Source: Siphonodentalium dalli (lineage: Eukaryota > Mollusca > Scaphopoda > Gadilida > Siphonodentaliidae). From it: a stretch of DNA of 64,000 nt. The first letter of the stretch is position 1. The number at the start of each line of letters is the position of its first letter. Positions 10,619 through 20,190 of the stretch are shown piece by piece. The stretch covers positions 231,630,944-231,694,943 of the forward strand of contig CP136061.1 of NCBI GenBank assembly GCA_032622095.1, written 5' to 3'. The translations under genes were made by a program, and so were the position numbers. Below the pieces are notes generated by a model. That model saw only the letters and a list, made by a program, of their open reading frames with translations. It was not told where the DNA came from and did no database searches.

Positions 10619-11058
10619 TCAGTGAGTTTTTAGATAACTTTAGTAAGTCTGAACTGAATGGAATGTAATTTGGTATGTCGGTTACTAGCAGAAAATATAG
10701 GACAACTTCAAATTCAGGTTCCGCCCACCAATTTTCACCAGAGTTACAGTCCTATTTTTGGAATTTGTACTCAATTTTTGTTTCCGGATAATAACTTTAG
10801 TAAGTCTGAACTGAATGGAGTGAAACTTAATATGTGAGTTTACTAGCACAAAATAAGGTCAAGTTCAAATTTGGGTTCCTCCCACTTATTTTTGCTGGAG
10901 TTATGGTCCTTGTCGACTTTATTGTCGAATTATTTTGGTATCCAGATGATAACTTTAGTTTTAGTTGTCTGACTGTTTTCAAATTTTGTATGTAGATTAG
11001 CCACATAAAGATACAAGTCAAGTTTCAATTTGGATTCGGGCCGCCAATTTTTGCTCAA
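10619..11058 (+). repeat. 'GATAACTTTAG' repeat, three tandem units
   Basis: Three successive units (near 10630, 10790 and 10945) each contain GATAACTTTAG followed by a CTGAACTGAATGGA- or CTGACTG-type segment and a GGTCAAGTTCAAATTTGGGTT-like segment. Spacing is about 160 bp. It is the longest member of this dispersed family in the window. Confidence 0.7.
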
Positions 11059-11667
11059 TCTCGACAAGTATGCATGTGTGAAATGGTAAATCTCGATCAA
11101 TAACAATTTTGATATTATATGATATCACAATGTCTTGTCACCGATGACTATAAACATGTACTAGTACCATAAAACAGATTTTTGATCCAAAACAAGGGTA
11201 GAGAAATATTCATATGTACATTTATATTCTACTCGCTGCACATGGTAATGGTTTTATAATCTGCTTTTGAGAATGATTAAGAACTGAAAATGCCATCGAA
11301 TACAAGACTTTTACAGAAATAATTCTGTCAGTGTGTGAATTTAAAACTGAGCGATAAATAGTACTGCGCGAATTTAAAGGTATATAATTAGGAATGGTAG
11401 GCAAAATTGTATGAAAAAAAATAATGTTCTTGTGTCTGGTAAATGGGAAGAGAAACTAATAATATATTGAGAGTGTTTTTCTGGTAGAATTTAGATGAAA
11501 ACAATGATGGTATGATTCTGCTGCTCTAATCCTATAATCACTTTTCTTCGGATCAATATGATTACCAATGGTGGTGCACCGTAACATTCCTGAATAAACT
11601 TTACATATATGAAATTCATAGTTGATAAATCAATGTTATTTTGCTGAAACTGTTGTTATCCTTTCAG
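11059..11667. other. Probable TBC1D22 intron, 3' part
   Basis: Ends with the acceptor TTATCCTTTCAG at 11667. No further exon was recognised between the repeat and the acceptor. Confidence 0.5.
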
Positions 11668-11788
11668 ATTTTTGAGAGAATCCTATTTATATGGGCCATA
11701 CGGCATCCAGCCAGCGGCTATGTCCAAGGAATTAACGATTTAGTCACTCCATTCTTTGTTGTCTTTCTATCAGAATATATAGCAAATG
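11668..11788 (+). CDS. TBC1D22: TBC1D22 exon with Gln finger
   Basis: Acceptor CCTTTCAG, donor G|GTGAGT, 121 bp, entering in phase 0 and leaving one base of a split codon. It encodes IFERILFIWAIRHPASGYVQ and onward to SEYIAN. The Gln in YVQ (codon 20 of the exon, 11725-11727) is the catalytic Gln finger of TBC domains. Confidence 0.93.
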
Positions 11789-14700
11789 GTGAGTTTCATT
11801 TTTATTTTTCTGGTTATTTATCCCAGCCATTGTTGGTCACAATGAATTAATTGCTAGATTATCATCCAACTTTTTCGAAAATAAGGGTTGGCAGGTGAAT
11901 TTTATTTTGCCAACACAAATTATAATGGCAAGTTTTGAACATTTCTACAGCATTTCTTTAGAAATTATAAATTGGCTTCTACTTAAGCAATGGATGTTGA
12001 TTTGCTTGCGTTCCATTGAGTTTGGATGCAAGTTGATCTGACATTTTGTGTGGAACGCGAAAGCATTCCACACATAAAAATGTCAGACCAACTTGCATCC
12101 ATACTCTTTGGAACGTAACAGAATCAATATCCATTACTTATATTTACACTCAACCGAGTCAACTTGCTGATTAAAAGAGCATTAAGTGCCCATTTCCAAC
12201 ATTATTCTTGTAGCTCATGGCAAGTTGTGTCTACACAAAAATGGAAGCAAGTAGGGGGGTCAGCGTGCGACATTATGTGAAGTAATTTTGACCAACCAAC
12301 GTCCTGCGAATGTATGTGGGAGTGTAAATATAACTTTTTCTATGGCATTGCCTTTTGTTGTAGATAATTTGGAGGGCTGATACCATGTGCTTTGAAACTT
12401 CTCAATTTGAATTTTTTTTATTGATTATTGATTTTTGCAATGTAATTCAACAACTAAGGCATGAAGAAAAAATCAATACCACATTATTAGAATAAATTTA
12501 GTTTTGAGGAGAGGACTAAATTGAGGTCAGGAGGGGATGATAATCTATAACAGTTTTCATTTTGACCTTACATGATACATTGACACTAAAACATTTAAAA
12601 AGGACAGAAGGCAGTGGGTTCATAACATTAAAGTCTGTAAATCAATTATCGTCAACAAGTACATGAAAAAATAGATTGGCTTGCTGATTGACTTTGTTCT
12701 CATTTACATTATTAATAACTCTCCAATAATGAGATTTTTCATATCACAACTGTTGTTTTGTAAACATTGCTGTTACAGTGGAATTACCGATAAAAGTCCA
12801 ATTAGTTCAATAATTTCCCAAAGTTGAATCAAAACGATGGTATTAAAACATTGGAAATGGTCAAAATATTGAAAAAATAGTTAAAAAATCTTATTTAGAC
12901 TGAAATATTTTAACTATTCGATCAACGATGTTTGTTGACAAATCACTCTAACAGTTTTGTTTACATAACAATGGTTTCAACACGTGATATTTCAATAATG
13001 AATATAAAAACAATGTTTATTTATTTCTCCGTGTTCTTCTTAGTGGTGATTTTTTAACAGACTTTTATATTTTTTGCACATTTACCCGCTGCAAGCTCAT
13101 TGAGTGTCTTTGAACCAATCACTCTGGCCTGCTGGATCTCCTTGAATAAATATTTAAATGATAAGATGGTCTTCTCATGTCCCCAGCCTTGACTCAGAGA
13201 TGAAAAGATCAGCCCTAGTTGTTTCACAAAGTCAAGGAAGTTGATAATAACCATCCAGCGGCATTGCATTTTTAAAGTCACTTATGGGGCCATCTGCTAT
13301 AATTCTCAATGGAAGCTATCCAATAAAAGAATTAATATGAGTCAAGAATGAGAGTTAAATGCACTCACGTACATGAAGAATCACGTATAACAACCTGATA
13401 ATTATAACAAAAATGAGAAAAAGGCTTAACCCTTTACCCAACAGAACGGCCCTGTGCCAATGCATTCTCTTATATATGCGAGTCGACCATAGGTCGCCTC
13501 GCATATATAAGAGAATGCATTGGCTTAACACATTAAAAATTATAAAATTGTTAAAGAATGTAAGAAAAAATGGTAAAAAGTGTTAAAAAAAGATTTTTTT
13601 TAGGCCAATGCATTCTCTTATATATGCGAGGCGACCTATGGTCGACTCGCATATATAAGAGAATGCATTGGCACAGGGTATAACTGTAACTATCACAATG
13701 TGGTCAAGGAGCCGGTTCCAATGATATCCATATTTGTATGGTTCTATTGAGACAGACCGAAGATATTTTAGGCTGTGGAAGCTTTATTTGGCCGGTTTTG
13801 GCCGGTTTGTTGGGTAAAGGGTTAAGCCATTTTCACATTTTCGTTATAATTACCATATTGTTTTAAATTATTCATAGAGTTAATTAGTGTATTTTGAACT
13901 CATCCCTGACACAAATTCATTCATTTGTTGCATATTTTCTGTTGAATAAAGTAGAGATGACTTATACAATGCCTGGATTTAGGTACACTCTCCCTTTAAG
14001 AGCTACATGTATTAGCTCTCGGAGACAATCTGAGTTTTTGATGCAAAACTTATTTCTATTTCAATGAAATTTAAATCTCTTTTTGCCAAGCCATGGTTGC
14101 ATCTGCACGGAATTGCCTTTACCGATAGTGGGATTTGTATACCTAAGATTATGTATACCTATAATTTGCTGACTTATTATTTTATATACCTTTGATTTTG
14201 CATAACTTATTTTGTAGACATGATTTTGCAGACCTATGATTTGTTAACCTGTCACTTTGCAGATATCGAACTAGAGAACTGTGATCTTCACGAGTTGCCA
14301 TCAGAAACGTTACGAGTTATTGAAGCTGATAGTTTCTGGTGTACCTCAAAATTACTCGATGGTATTCAAGATAACTACACCTTTGCTCAACCAGGGATTC
14401 AGAGCAAAGTTAATGCTTTAAGAGAACTCATCAAGAGAATTAATGGTTAGTGTACTTATTAACCCTTTATCTACTGAATGGATCATTCCATTCTGTTATA
14501 AAAGTATTAGTTGGAATGGTATAATATTCATCTGGAGGGATGTGCAGGATTCCATTCCATTGGTGGGAAATGTTCAGATATTAAGTACAACAAACAGCCA
14601 ATGTCCGTTTGTTGAACTTATTATCTGAACATTTCCAGGGGAATTACTCATTAATGAGTATTTAGTTATTAAAGCAATAAACCATAAGTATATGTGTAGG

Positions 14701-17700
14701 CAGGAAAATATCATTCACAGTTATGTTCTATTTCCAAACAAAGTCTATGCAACAGTTCTCGCTGGTTTCTTTAACCCTTTCTATACTGAATTTATTCTCC
14801 CAATCAGTAAAAAAGTGTACACTGGTAACTTTAGTTTGGGTTATTGTATCTAAACTAAATTTGGTATGTGAGTTTTCCAGATCAAATTACAGGTCGAATT
14901 TGGGTTCGTTCAGATTATTTTGTACTGACTTATGGCTCTTTTTGACTTAGAATTTTCAATATTTGAGGTTTCCACTGATGATAACTTTGGTTTATTTTAT
15001 CAGAACCAAATTTGGTATGTTAGTTTTCCAGACCAAAATACAGGTCAATTCAGCGTTATGCCCATAATAACATTTCCAATACTACAATTTAGTGTCACTG
15101 CCATTGTTTGTTTGTGTAGAGTTCATAAAAGCACACCAGGCATATTTTGCCATGCCCAGCATAGCTCTTGTTACATATGGTGTTATACAGAGTTTACCTG
15201 CAGACTATAGTTCAGCTAATAGCTGTAACTCTTCCTTTGTAAAGCGGCGGTTACTACTTACAGGCGCACACCCTCCTCCATAATTCCTGTATAGGCTTAC
15301 ATCATGTAGAATTCATGGGTATCACTATCATTAACCCTTTCATGACGGAAGCTGTTCTGATGCAGCATTAAAGATCCTGTGGCTATACATTTTCTTATAT
15401 ATGCGAGTCTCCCACAGGGAGCCTCGCATATATAAGAGAATACATTGGCCTAACAATATTTATCTTGATCTTGTAAACAAGTAAAAACAAATTGACCTGG
15501 AACCCTGATTACATCATTTTTTCCTGTAAGCTCTGACTTAACCCTTTAACCAACAGAACGGCCCTGTGCCAATGCATTCTCTTATATATGCGAGTCGACC
15601 ATAGGTCGCCTCGCATATATAAGAGAATGCATTGGCTTAACACATTAAAAATTATAAAATTGTAAAAGAATGTAAAAACAATGGTAAAAAGTGTTAAAAA
15701 AAGATTTTTTTTAGGCCAATGCATTCTCTTATATATGCGAGGCGACCTATGGTCGACTCGCATATATAAGAGAATGCATTGGCACAGGGCATAACTGTAA
15801 CCATCACAATGTGGTCAATGAGCCGGTTCCAATGATATCCATATTTGTATGGTTTTATTGAGACAGACCCAAGATAATTTAGGCTGTTGCAGCTTTATTT
15901 GGCCGTTTTTGGCCGGTTTGTTGGGTAAAGGGTTAATCCTTTTATGACGGGTGCTGTGCTGTGATCCTGTGTCAGTGCATTCTATTATATATGCAAGTCT
16001 CCCCAATGGAGCCTCGCATATATAAGAGAATGCACTGGCTTACAAAGTCAAGGTAAATATTGTGAGGCCAAAGTTTTCTGTTATATGTGAGAGGCTCCCT
16101 ATGGGAGACTCACATATATATATTTTAGAGAATGCATTGACACAGTTAAGTCCAGTCATGGAAGGGTTAAAAAATATTATCATTTGTTCAGTAAAATTGT
16201 AATTGTCTTCATTTGTCAATTTTCAATGTTGAATTTATGACAATAAGTTATCTTTATATCACTACCGATTTCGTTTCCCCCACTTCAGATACCTAATTGA
16301 CACAAGTATTGTTGCTTGTAAAAATCTTCTAAAGATCTTCTTTATTTTGTATTTTGCAGCTCCCTTACATGTACATTTAGAAAGGCAGTCAGTAGAATAT
16401 TTACAGTTTGCCTTCCGGTGGATGAATAACCTGTTAATGAGGGAGATTCCTCTCGGCTGCACTATAAGACTCTGGGATACTTGCCTGGTAAGTTGTTAAA
16501 TAGAGAATTATCACTTGATTTAACTGGTGATGTGAGATAATTCATGAGAGGCGGGGACGTTCTACAAACACGAGAGCGCAATGTGCTCGAGTGTTTTACA
16601 AAATAGTCCTTGTGTCGAATGAATTATGTCACATCACCAGTTCAATCAAGTGATTATTCTGTTTATTATATATTATTATAAACATCTGATTTACCATAAA
16701 TCTGAATAATACCACTAGTATACCCATGATGCATACATAATGCACCAGTTAAAGTGACATAATTCACTTGTGAAATTATCGTTTATAATTAATTGAGAAA
16801 TCAAGGTAAATCATACATAGGAATGTAATGATGCACCATATCCTTCAATATAACACCCCCAGGCTAAATTCATTTGTTAAAGGTACTCAACCCGATAAAA
16901 CTCCTCTCAATTACTAATTCAATGGCTTCGGGGGTCAAAAATATTTGATTCGAGTCGAGGAAGTCACCCATCAAAGCTCAGATTTGTTAGATATCGATTT
17001 TAGAAATCTATTATTTTTCATTATCGGGAATACTATCTGGCCCAGAACTCAGTCAAAATTGTCTGTTTGAATAGATTTGGAGTACACATCCAGAGCAGAT
17101 TACGGCAGTTATTGGTACTCATCTCGAGATCATAACAAATTTGAAAAATCAATATCTAATAACTCTGAGCTTTGTTTGATGGGTTCCTCGACTCGAATCA
17201 AATATTTTTTACCCCCAAAGCCAAAGAAATAGTAATATAGGACCCTCTGATCGGATTGTTGTTGTTGGAATCTGTTGAGATGGGGACCCTCTTTACGGGT
17301 TGAGTACCTTTAAATTAATCTGTGAATCGAGACCTTTATATAATTTCCTCACTTTCAGTGTGAAGCAAATGGATTTGCTGATTTCCATCTTTATGTTTGC
17401 GCATCCTTCCTGGAAAAGTTCGCCAAAGACATAATGCGAGAGAAAGATTTTCAGGTATGTGTCATGCTTTTATTCAGTTAACCCTTTCTATACTAAATGG
17501 ATTTTCCCATTCAGTTATAAAAGTATATGTTGGAATGGTCTATTATCATTTGGAGGGTTGTTCAGGTAATAAAAGCAAGATGACAGACAGAAAAACAGAT
17601 AATACAAGAGCAGAATGATTCAAATTCATTGGTTGGAAATGTTCAGATAATAAGTTCAACAAATGACCTACTTATCATCTGAACATTTCTACCAGGGATA

Positions 17701-19287
17701 ACCATTCATCAATGAGTATTTAATATAGAAATGGCTAAAAACATGGCTACAGACTCATTGAAATCTGAGTACAGTGTGCCTGTAATTTGCAGAATGGGGT
17801 CCCCAGAGGGTGAATTTAGTGCCTCTATCCTGCATTGTGGGCTAGCATAACTAAATTCACCCTCTGGGGACCTCATTCTGCTTATGCCTCATCATCTCTG
17901 GAAAGTTTCTGTATTATCAAATTTCTATAGAAACTTTTTTAGTTTAGTTTCTCTGTATCCCCGAATTCGCAGACGACACATTGGTAATCGAGGTTCACAA
18001 TGGGTGTACATCACAATATTCACCATTTGGGAACTTCAATCTGAGTCTATGTCTGCCATAGCATATGAGGCCATGCAGAATGAGGTCCCAAGAGGATGAA
18101 TTTGGTGATGCTAGCCCGATATGCGGGATAGCGCCACTAAATTCACCCTGTGGAGACCTCATTCTGCAAGGCACACTAAACTCAGGCTTGGTGAAATCAT
18201 GAATGCTGACGATCATTGCTTTGCATGTGAAATTAACAGATCTCACAGTCATTGATAGAGTAAAAAATAAATTTCTGGTTTTGTTCAAAGCATGGATAGA
18301 CCCTTGCATACAAATCTTTATCACATGATCCTACCCTTATTCCATTCAATAAACCCATTCTATAAGTTATGATATGAAACCTTTGTTACATAACAGGAAA
18401 TAGTGCCAGGTGTACCAATATATATTATTGTTGCACAAACGTTACCTTTGAATTCCGCCAAGTTTGTCGTTAGTATTTTTCCAACAAACTAATGAATGAA
18501 GAGTTTGAATAGTTTTTTCATTTAAATTTACTCCATTAAATATGTCAACAAGTCTTTATTTATCTGGAAACATCATCGCATACCTTATATATGCCAATGT
18601 TAGTTTCACGTCCCATTTGTTGATTTAACTATGTTTTATCGAGGTTTTGGGTCATGTAATAAATAGAATCTGCAGCTCATTCCCAGATTATAGCTGAATT
18701 TACAAAACTCGCCAAAGGCTCGGACCAGACCTAATTTACTGGACACATTTTGCATTCTCTTATATGTGTGAGTCTCCCATAGAGAGCCTCACATTTATAA
18801 GAGAATACATTGGCCTGACAATATTTACCTTGACCCTGTAAGCCATTGCATTCTCTTATGTATTCAAGGCTCCCTATGGGAGAATGCACTGGCACATGAA
18901 GTCCTGATATGGGCATGATTTCGTTGCAGCACGGGGTTGCGTCTTTATCAGAGAATGGCAACGGTGTCCTATGGCCGAGGTAATAATCAGTGTAAAGCGA
19001 ATTAAAATCAATTAATTGTGGAATGTGCTATATAAATGGATCATTTATTATTATTCTTAACACTGGGGTATGTCATGTGGGGTATGCACCGAGTAAAAGC
19101 CCAGCCCTTGTTATATCAAGTGACATTTTCAAATCTTTTTCAGGGAACATTGATGCTTTTACAGAATCTACCAACACATAATTGGGGTGACTCCGAAATC
19201 GGAGAGCTTCTAGCAGAAGCCTATAAACTGACATACATGTTCGCAGACGCTCCAAGCCATCTATGTCAGAAGAAATCGGGGAGATAA
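11668..19287 (+). CDS. TBC1D22: TBC1D22-type Rab GTPase-activating protein, last five exons
   Basis: TBC-domain proteins stimulate GTP hydrolysis by Rab GTPases using an Arg and a Gln finger; TBC1D22A/B are Golgi-associated members. Five exons join in frame: 11668-11788, 14263-14445, 16360-16487, 17359-17454 and 19144-19287 (stop TAA). The product is about 193 residues. Diagnostic blocks are GYVQGINDLVTPFFVVFLSE (Gln finger in YVQ), SVEYLQFAFRWMNNLLMREI, the LWDTCL block, FADFHLYVCASFLEKF and LMLLQNLPTHNW...EAYKL-YMFADAP, which match the C-terminal half of TBC1D22 as I recall it. The Arg-finger exon (IDIPR region) was not found, so the gene starts upstream of the exons seen, probably outside the window. 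Introns hold many MITEs. The C-terminal tail HLCQKKSGR differs from the vertebrate ending. Identity is confident; the A/B distinction does not apply to invertebrates. Confidence 0.92.
11985..12140. repeat. Fold-back palindrome in TBC1D22 intron
   Basis: Left arm AATGGATGTTGATTTG...GGATGCAAGTTGATCTGACA and right arm TGTCAGACCAACTTGCATCC...AATCAATATCCATT are reverse complements with few mismatches. The apex is AACGCGAAAGCATT. No relatives were seen in this window. Confidence 0.75.
12700..13060. repeat. Fold-back repeat related to 5040-5360
   Basis: One arm has TTAATAACTCTCCAATAATG and AACATTGCTGTTACAGTG. The other has TAACAGTTTTGTTTACATAA and GATATTTCAATAATG. The arms are partly complementary to each other and match the earlier copy. 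Confidence 0.5.
13426..13825 (+). mobile_element. Family A TTAA element in TBC1D22 intron
   Basis: TTAA at both ends, 400 bp, same orientation as the first copy. The right arm carries GGCCGGTTTTGGCCGGTTTG before TGTTGGGTAAAGGG, a slightly longer form than at 1416. Confidence 0.85.
13860..14005. mobile_element. Half of a fold-back element related to 19524-19832
   Basis: Shares ATTCATTCATTTGTTGCATAT, TTCTGTTGA and GGATTTAGGTACACT...CCTTTAA with the arm of the 19524-19832 element. Only one arm is present. Confidence 0.5.
14263..14445 (+). CDS. TBC1D22: TBC1D22 exon
   Basis: Acceptor CACTTTGCAG, donor AATG|GTTAGT, 183 bp. The split codon G+AT gives Asp. Encodes IELENCDLHELPSETLRVIE, then ADSFWCTSKLLDGIQDNYTF and QSKVNALRELIKRIN. 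The SFWC...LLDGIQD.Y block is typical of this TBC subfamily. Confidence 0.93.
14459..14672 (+). mobile_element. Family C TTAA element beside a splice donor
   Basis: TTAACCCTTTATCTACTGAATGG starts 14 bp after the exon ending at 14445. The internal inverted pair GAAATGTTCAGATATTAAGT and ACTTATTATCTGAACATTTCC forms a hairpin. The right end GAGTATTTAGTTATTAAAG is decayed. Confidence 0.65.
14770..15060 (+). repeat. Family C left end joined to 'GATAACTTTAG' repeat
   Basis: TTAACCCTTTCTATACTGAA at 14771 runs for about 45 bp, then changes at GTGTACACTGGTAACTTTAG into two diverged units of the dispersed repeat (GATAACTTTGG, CAGACCAAAATACAGGTC). The join shows one repeat interrupting the other. Confidence 0.55.
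15120..15283 (+). CDS. Candidate alternative terminal exon of TBC1D22
   Basis: A pyrimidine/T-rich acceptor (TTGTTTGTTTGTGTAG) precedes an open segment that, if joined to the exon ending at 14445, completes the split codon as Glu. It then reads EFIKAHQAYFAMPSIALVTY and onward to TGAHPPP before TAA at 15281. It would replace the rest of the TBC domain with 54 residues. I do not recognise the sequence and do not know of conservation. It could be chance, since one in three acceptors is in phase, or a retained fragment of another gene. Confidence 0.25.
15331..15483 (+). mobile_element. Family B TTAA element, right truncated
   Basis: TTAACCCTTTCATGACGGAAG, one complete hairpin, then TAACAATATTTATCTTGATC and loss of the remainder. 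Confidence 0.65.
15538..15936 (+). mobile_element. Family A TTAA element in TBC1D22 intron
   Basis: TTAA-flanked. The left end has one substitution (CCCTTTAACCAACA). The right TTAA is shared with the next element. Confidence 0.85.
15933..16170 (+). mobile_element. Family B TTAA element sharing TTAA with family A
   Basis: Starts TTAATCCTTTTATGACGGG in the TTAA that ends the family A copy. Both hairpins are diverged. Ends CAGTCATGGAAGGG + TTAA. Confidence 0.75.
16360..16487 (+). CDS. TBC1D22: TBC1D22 exon
   Basis: Acceptor TTTTGCAG, donor CCTG|GTAAGT, 128 bp, phase 1 in and phase 0 out. Encodes APLHVHLERQSVEYLQFAFR, then WMNNLLMREIPLGCTIRLWD and TCL. The FRWMNNLLMRE block is the conserved TBC motif downstream of the catalytic region. 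Confidence 0.94.
16506..16668. repeat. Imperfect palindrome in TBC1D22 intron
   Basis: The left arm GAGAATTATCACTTGATTTA...ACTGGTGATGTGA mirrors the right arm TCACATCACCAGTTCAATCA...AGTGATTATTCT. The centre is more GC-rich (GAGGCGGGGACG). Starts about 20 bp after the splice donor. Confidence 0.6.
16877..17313. mobile_element. Family F TTAA element
   Basis: TTAA followed by AGGTACTCAACCCG at the left, and CGGGTTGAGTACCT then TTAA at the right, a 14-bp perfect TIR. Complementary internal arms include TTTGATTCGAGTCGAGGAA against TTCCTCGACTCGAATCAAA. A diverged copy is at 44240-44678. Confidence 0.75.
17359..17454 (+). CDS. TBC1D22: TBC1D22 exon
   Basis: Acceptor CACTTTCAG, donor TTTTCAG|GTATGT, 96 bp, phase 0 both sides. 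Encodes CEANGFADFHLYVCASFLEK and FAKDIMREKDFQ. FHLYVCA-FL and the DFQ ending match TBC1D22 proteins. Confidence 0.94.
17478..17741 (+). mobile_element. Family C TTAA element
   Basis: TTAACCCTTTCTATACTAAATG starts 23 bp after a TBC1D22 donor. Internal hairpin GAAATGTTCAGATAATAAGT / ACTTATCATCTGAACATTTC. Right end TTTAATATAGAAATGG is decayed. Confidence 0.7.
17766..18184. mobile_element. Family H element, full length
   Basis: Ends GTACAGTGTGCCTGTAATTT and CTGCAAGGCACACTAAACTC are inverted. It has two hairpins and a middle segment (CTCTGGAAAGTTTCTGTATT, TGGGTGTACATCAC) absent from the short copies, so this is the long form of the family. Confidence 0.7.
18185..18749. other. Unassigned intronic DNA
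   Basis: AT-rich and without a recognisable repeat. It lies in the last TBC1D22 intron. Confidence 0.4.
18750..18902 (+). mobile_element. Family B remnant
   Basis: Diverged hairpin core (GCATTCTCTTATATGTGTGA...CTCCCATAGAGAGCC) and part of the second hairpin. No TTAA ends. Confidence 0.55.
19144..19287 (+). CDS. TBC1D22: TBC1D22 terminal coding exon
   Basis: Acceptor TCTTTTTCAG, phase 0, TAA at 19285-19287. Encodes GTLMLLQNLPTHNWGDSEIG, then ELLAEAYKLTYMFADAPSHL and CQKKSGR. No canonical AATAAA was seen in the following 250 bp, so the poly(A) site is undetermined. Confidence 0.93.
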   Translation, partial: GTLMLLQNLPTHNWGDSEIGELLAEAYKLTYMFADAPSHLCQKKSGR

Positions 19288-19523
19288 TTAACCATGGTTA
19301 CGGTGCAGTGTTAACCCTGTGATCCACCGGTCTTTCATGTTTCATCATTTCCAGATCTGACGATGTGCCATTCAATGTGAATTTATACAGAGTATGACAA
19401 TTAATACAAGCAATATTTTAGTCAAAATCAAAAGTATAACATAAACATAATACATATATAAATACATATAGATTAAGAATTTGGATTGGAGAACAAGCTA
19501 ATACCGGTAATAGCTTCTTTAAA

Positions 19524-19832
19524 GGGGCACTGTACCCTAAATCCGGTCATTTATGGGACCATCTCCTACTACACTCAACATAATATATGCAACAAATGAA
19601 TGAATTTGAGCCATTGATAGTGAAAAATACACTAATGTGCTCCATGAACGATGTACACAACATGGTAATTATAATGAAAAGGAGTTTATGACTCGAGACA
19701 TAAACTCATCTCATTATTGTTAAATCGTTCATAAAGTAATGAGTGTATTTGCACTAATCCATGGCTCAAATTCATTCATTTGTTGCATATATTCTGTTGA
19801 GTATAAAAGGAGATGGTTCCATAAATGGCTGG
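19524..19832. mobile_element. Fold-back element, TTAAAGGGG end
   Basis: Left arm TTAAAGGGGCACTGTACCCT, TCATTTATGGGACCATCTCC and AACAAATGAATGAATTTGAG is mirrored by CAAATTCATTCATTTGTT, GGAGATGGTTCCATAAATG at the right. The right tip is missing, apparently cut by the adjoining tRNA-like sequence. A single arm of the family is at 13860-14005. Confidence 0.65.
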
Positions 19833-19835
19833 AAG

Positions 19836-19915
19836 TAGTGGATAGCTCAGTTGGTTTGTGGGCTGACCTCTGAGCTACACCTTCGACACGGCCGGGGGTT
19901 CGATTCCGACATTGT
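19836..19915 (+). repeat. tRNA-derived sequence (SINE head candidate)
   Basis: An A box TAGCTCAGTTGG (19843-19854) and a B box GGTTCGATTCC (19897-19907) match RNA polymerase III promoter consensus sequences. They are 54 bp apart, about 10 bp more than in an ordinary tRNA. The acceptor stem and T stem do not pair well, so this is not a functional tRNA gene. Confidence 0.6.
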
Positions 19916-19935
19916 GTCGCCATCTGCATTCCCAG

Positions 19936-20190
19936 TACCAAAGGCATCATGAATCAACCATTGATGCCACGATCAGTGCTCTGAGAACGATCCCAGAAGT
20001 AAAAGAATCTCTGACAAAATTTGAAAAATACTTACTGGGCGAATTTCGTACCTCTGCTCCTCTCGTAATGTCAATGTGCGCGAAGAAGTCATGGTTTCGA
20101 CAAAAATTCCTGGACAAATATGGATCTACACGACCCCTCTCTGTAATGTCCGAAAGCCGGACGTGTGACAGTGTAGAGATATATATATAG
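19936..20190 (+). CDS. Open segment, candidate exon of unknown protein
   Basis: A possible acceptor TGCATTCCCAG precedes an 84-codon open segment in phase 0, ending TAG. It begins YQRHHESTIDATISALRTIP and includes KESLTKFEKYLLGEF and SWFRQKFLDKYGSTRPLSV. The composition looks protein-like: charged, mixed and non-repetitive. The TBC1D22 exon ending at 17454 is also phase 0, so splicing to it would be in frame, giving an alternative C-terminus. It could equally be an exon of another gene or part of a SINE-linked unit. I recognise no domain. Confidence 0.3.
   Translation, partial: YQRHHESTIDATISALRTIPEVKESLTKFEKYLLGEFRTSAPLVMSMCAKKSWFRQKFLDKYGSTRPLSVMSESRTCDSVEIYI

Noticed and set aside
3700-11600. 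Upstream TBC1D22 exons, including the Arg-finger exon
   Set aside because: I looked for sequence encoding an IDIPR-type block with splice sites and did not find it. A profile search could still reveal short exons.
19836-19915. Functional tRNA gene
   Set aside because: A and B boxes are present, but they are spaced too far apart and the acceptor and T stems do not pair. A tRNA-derived repeat is more likely.
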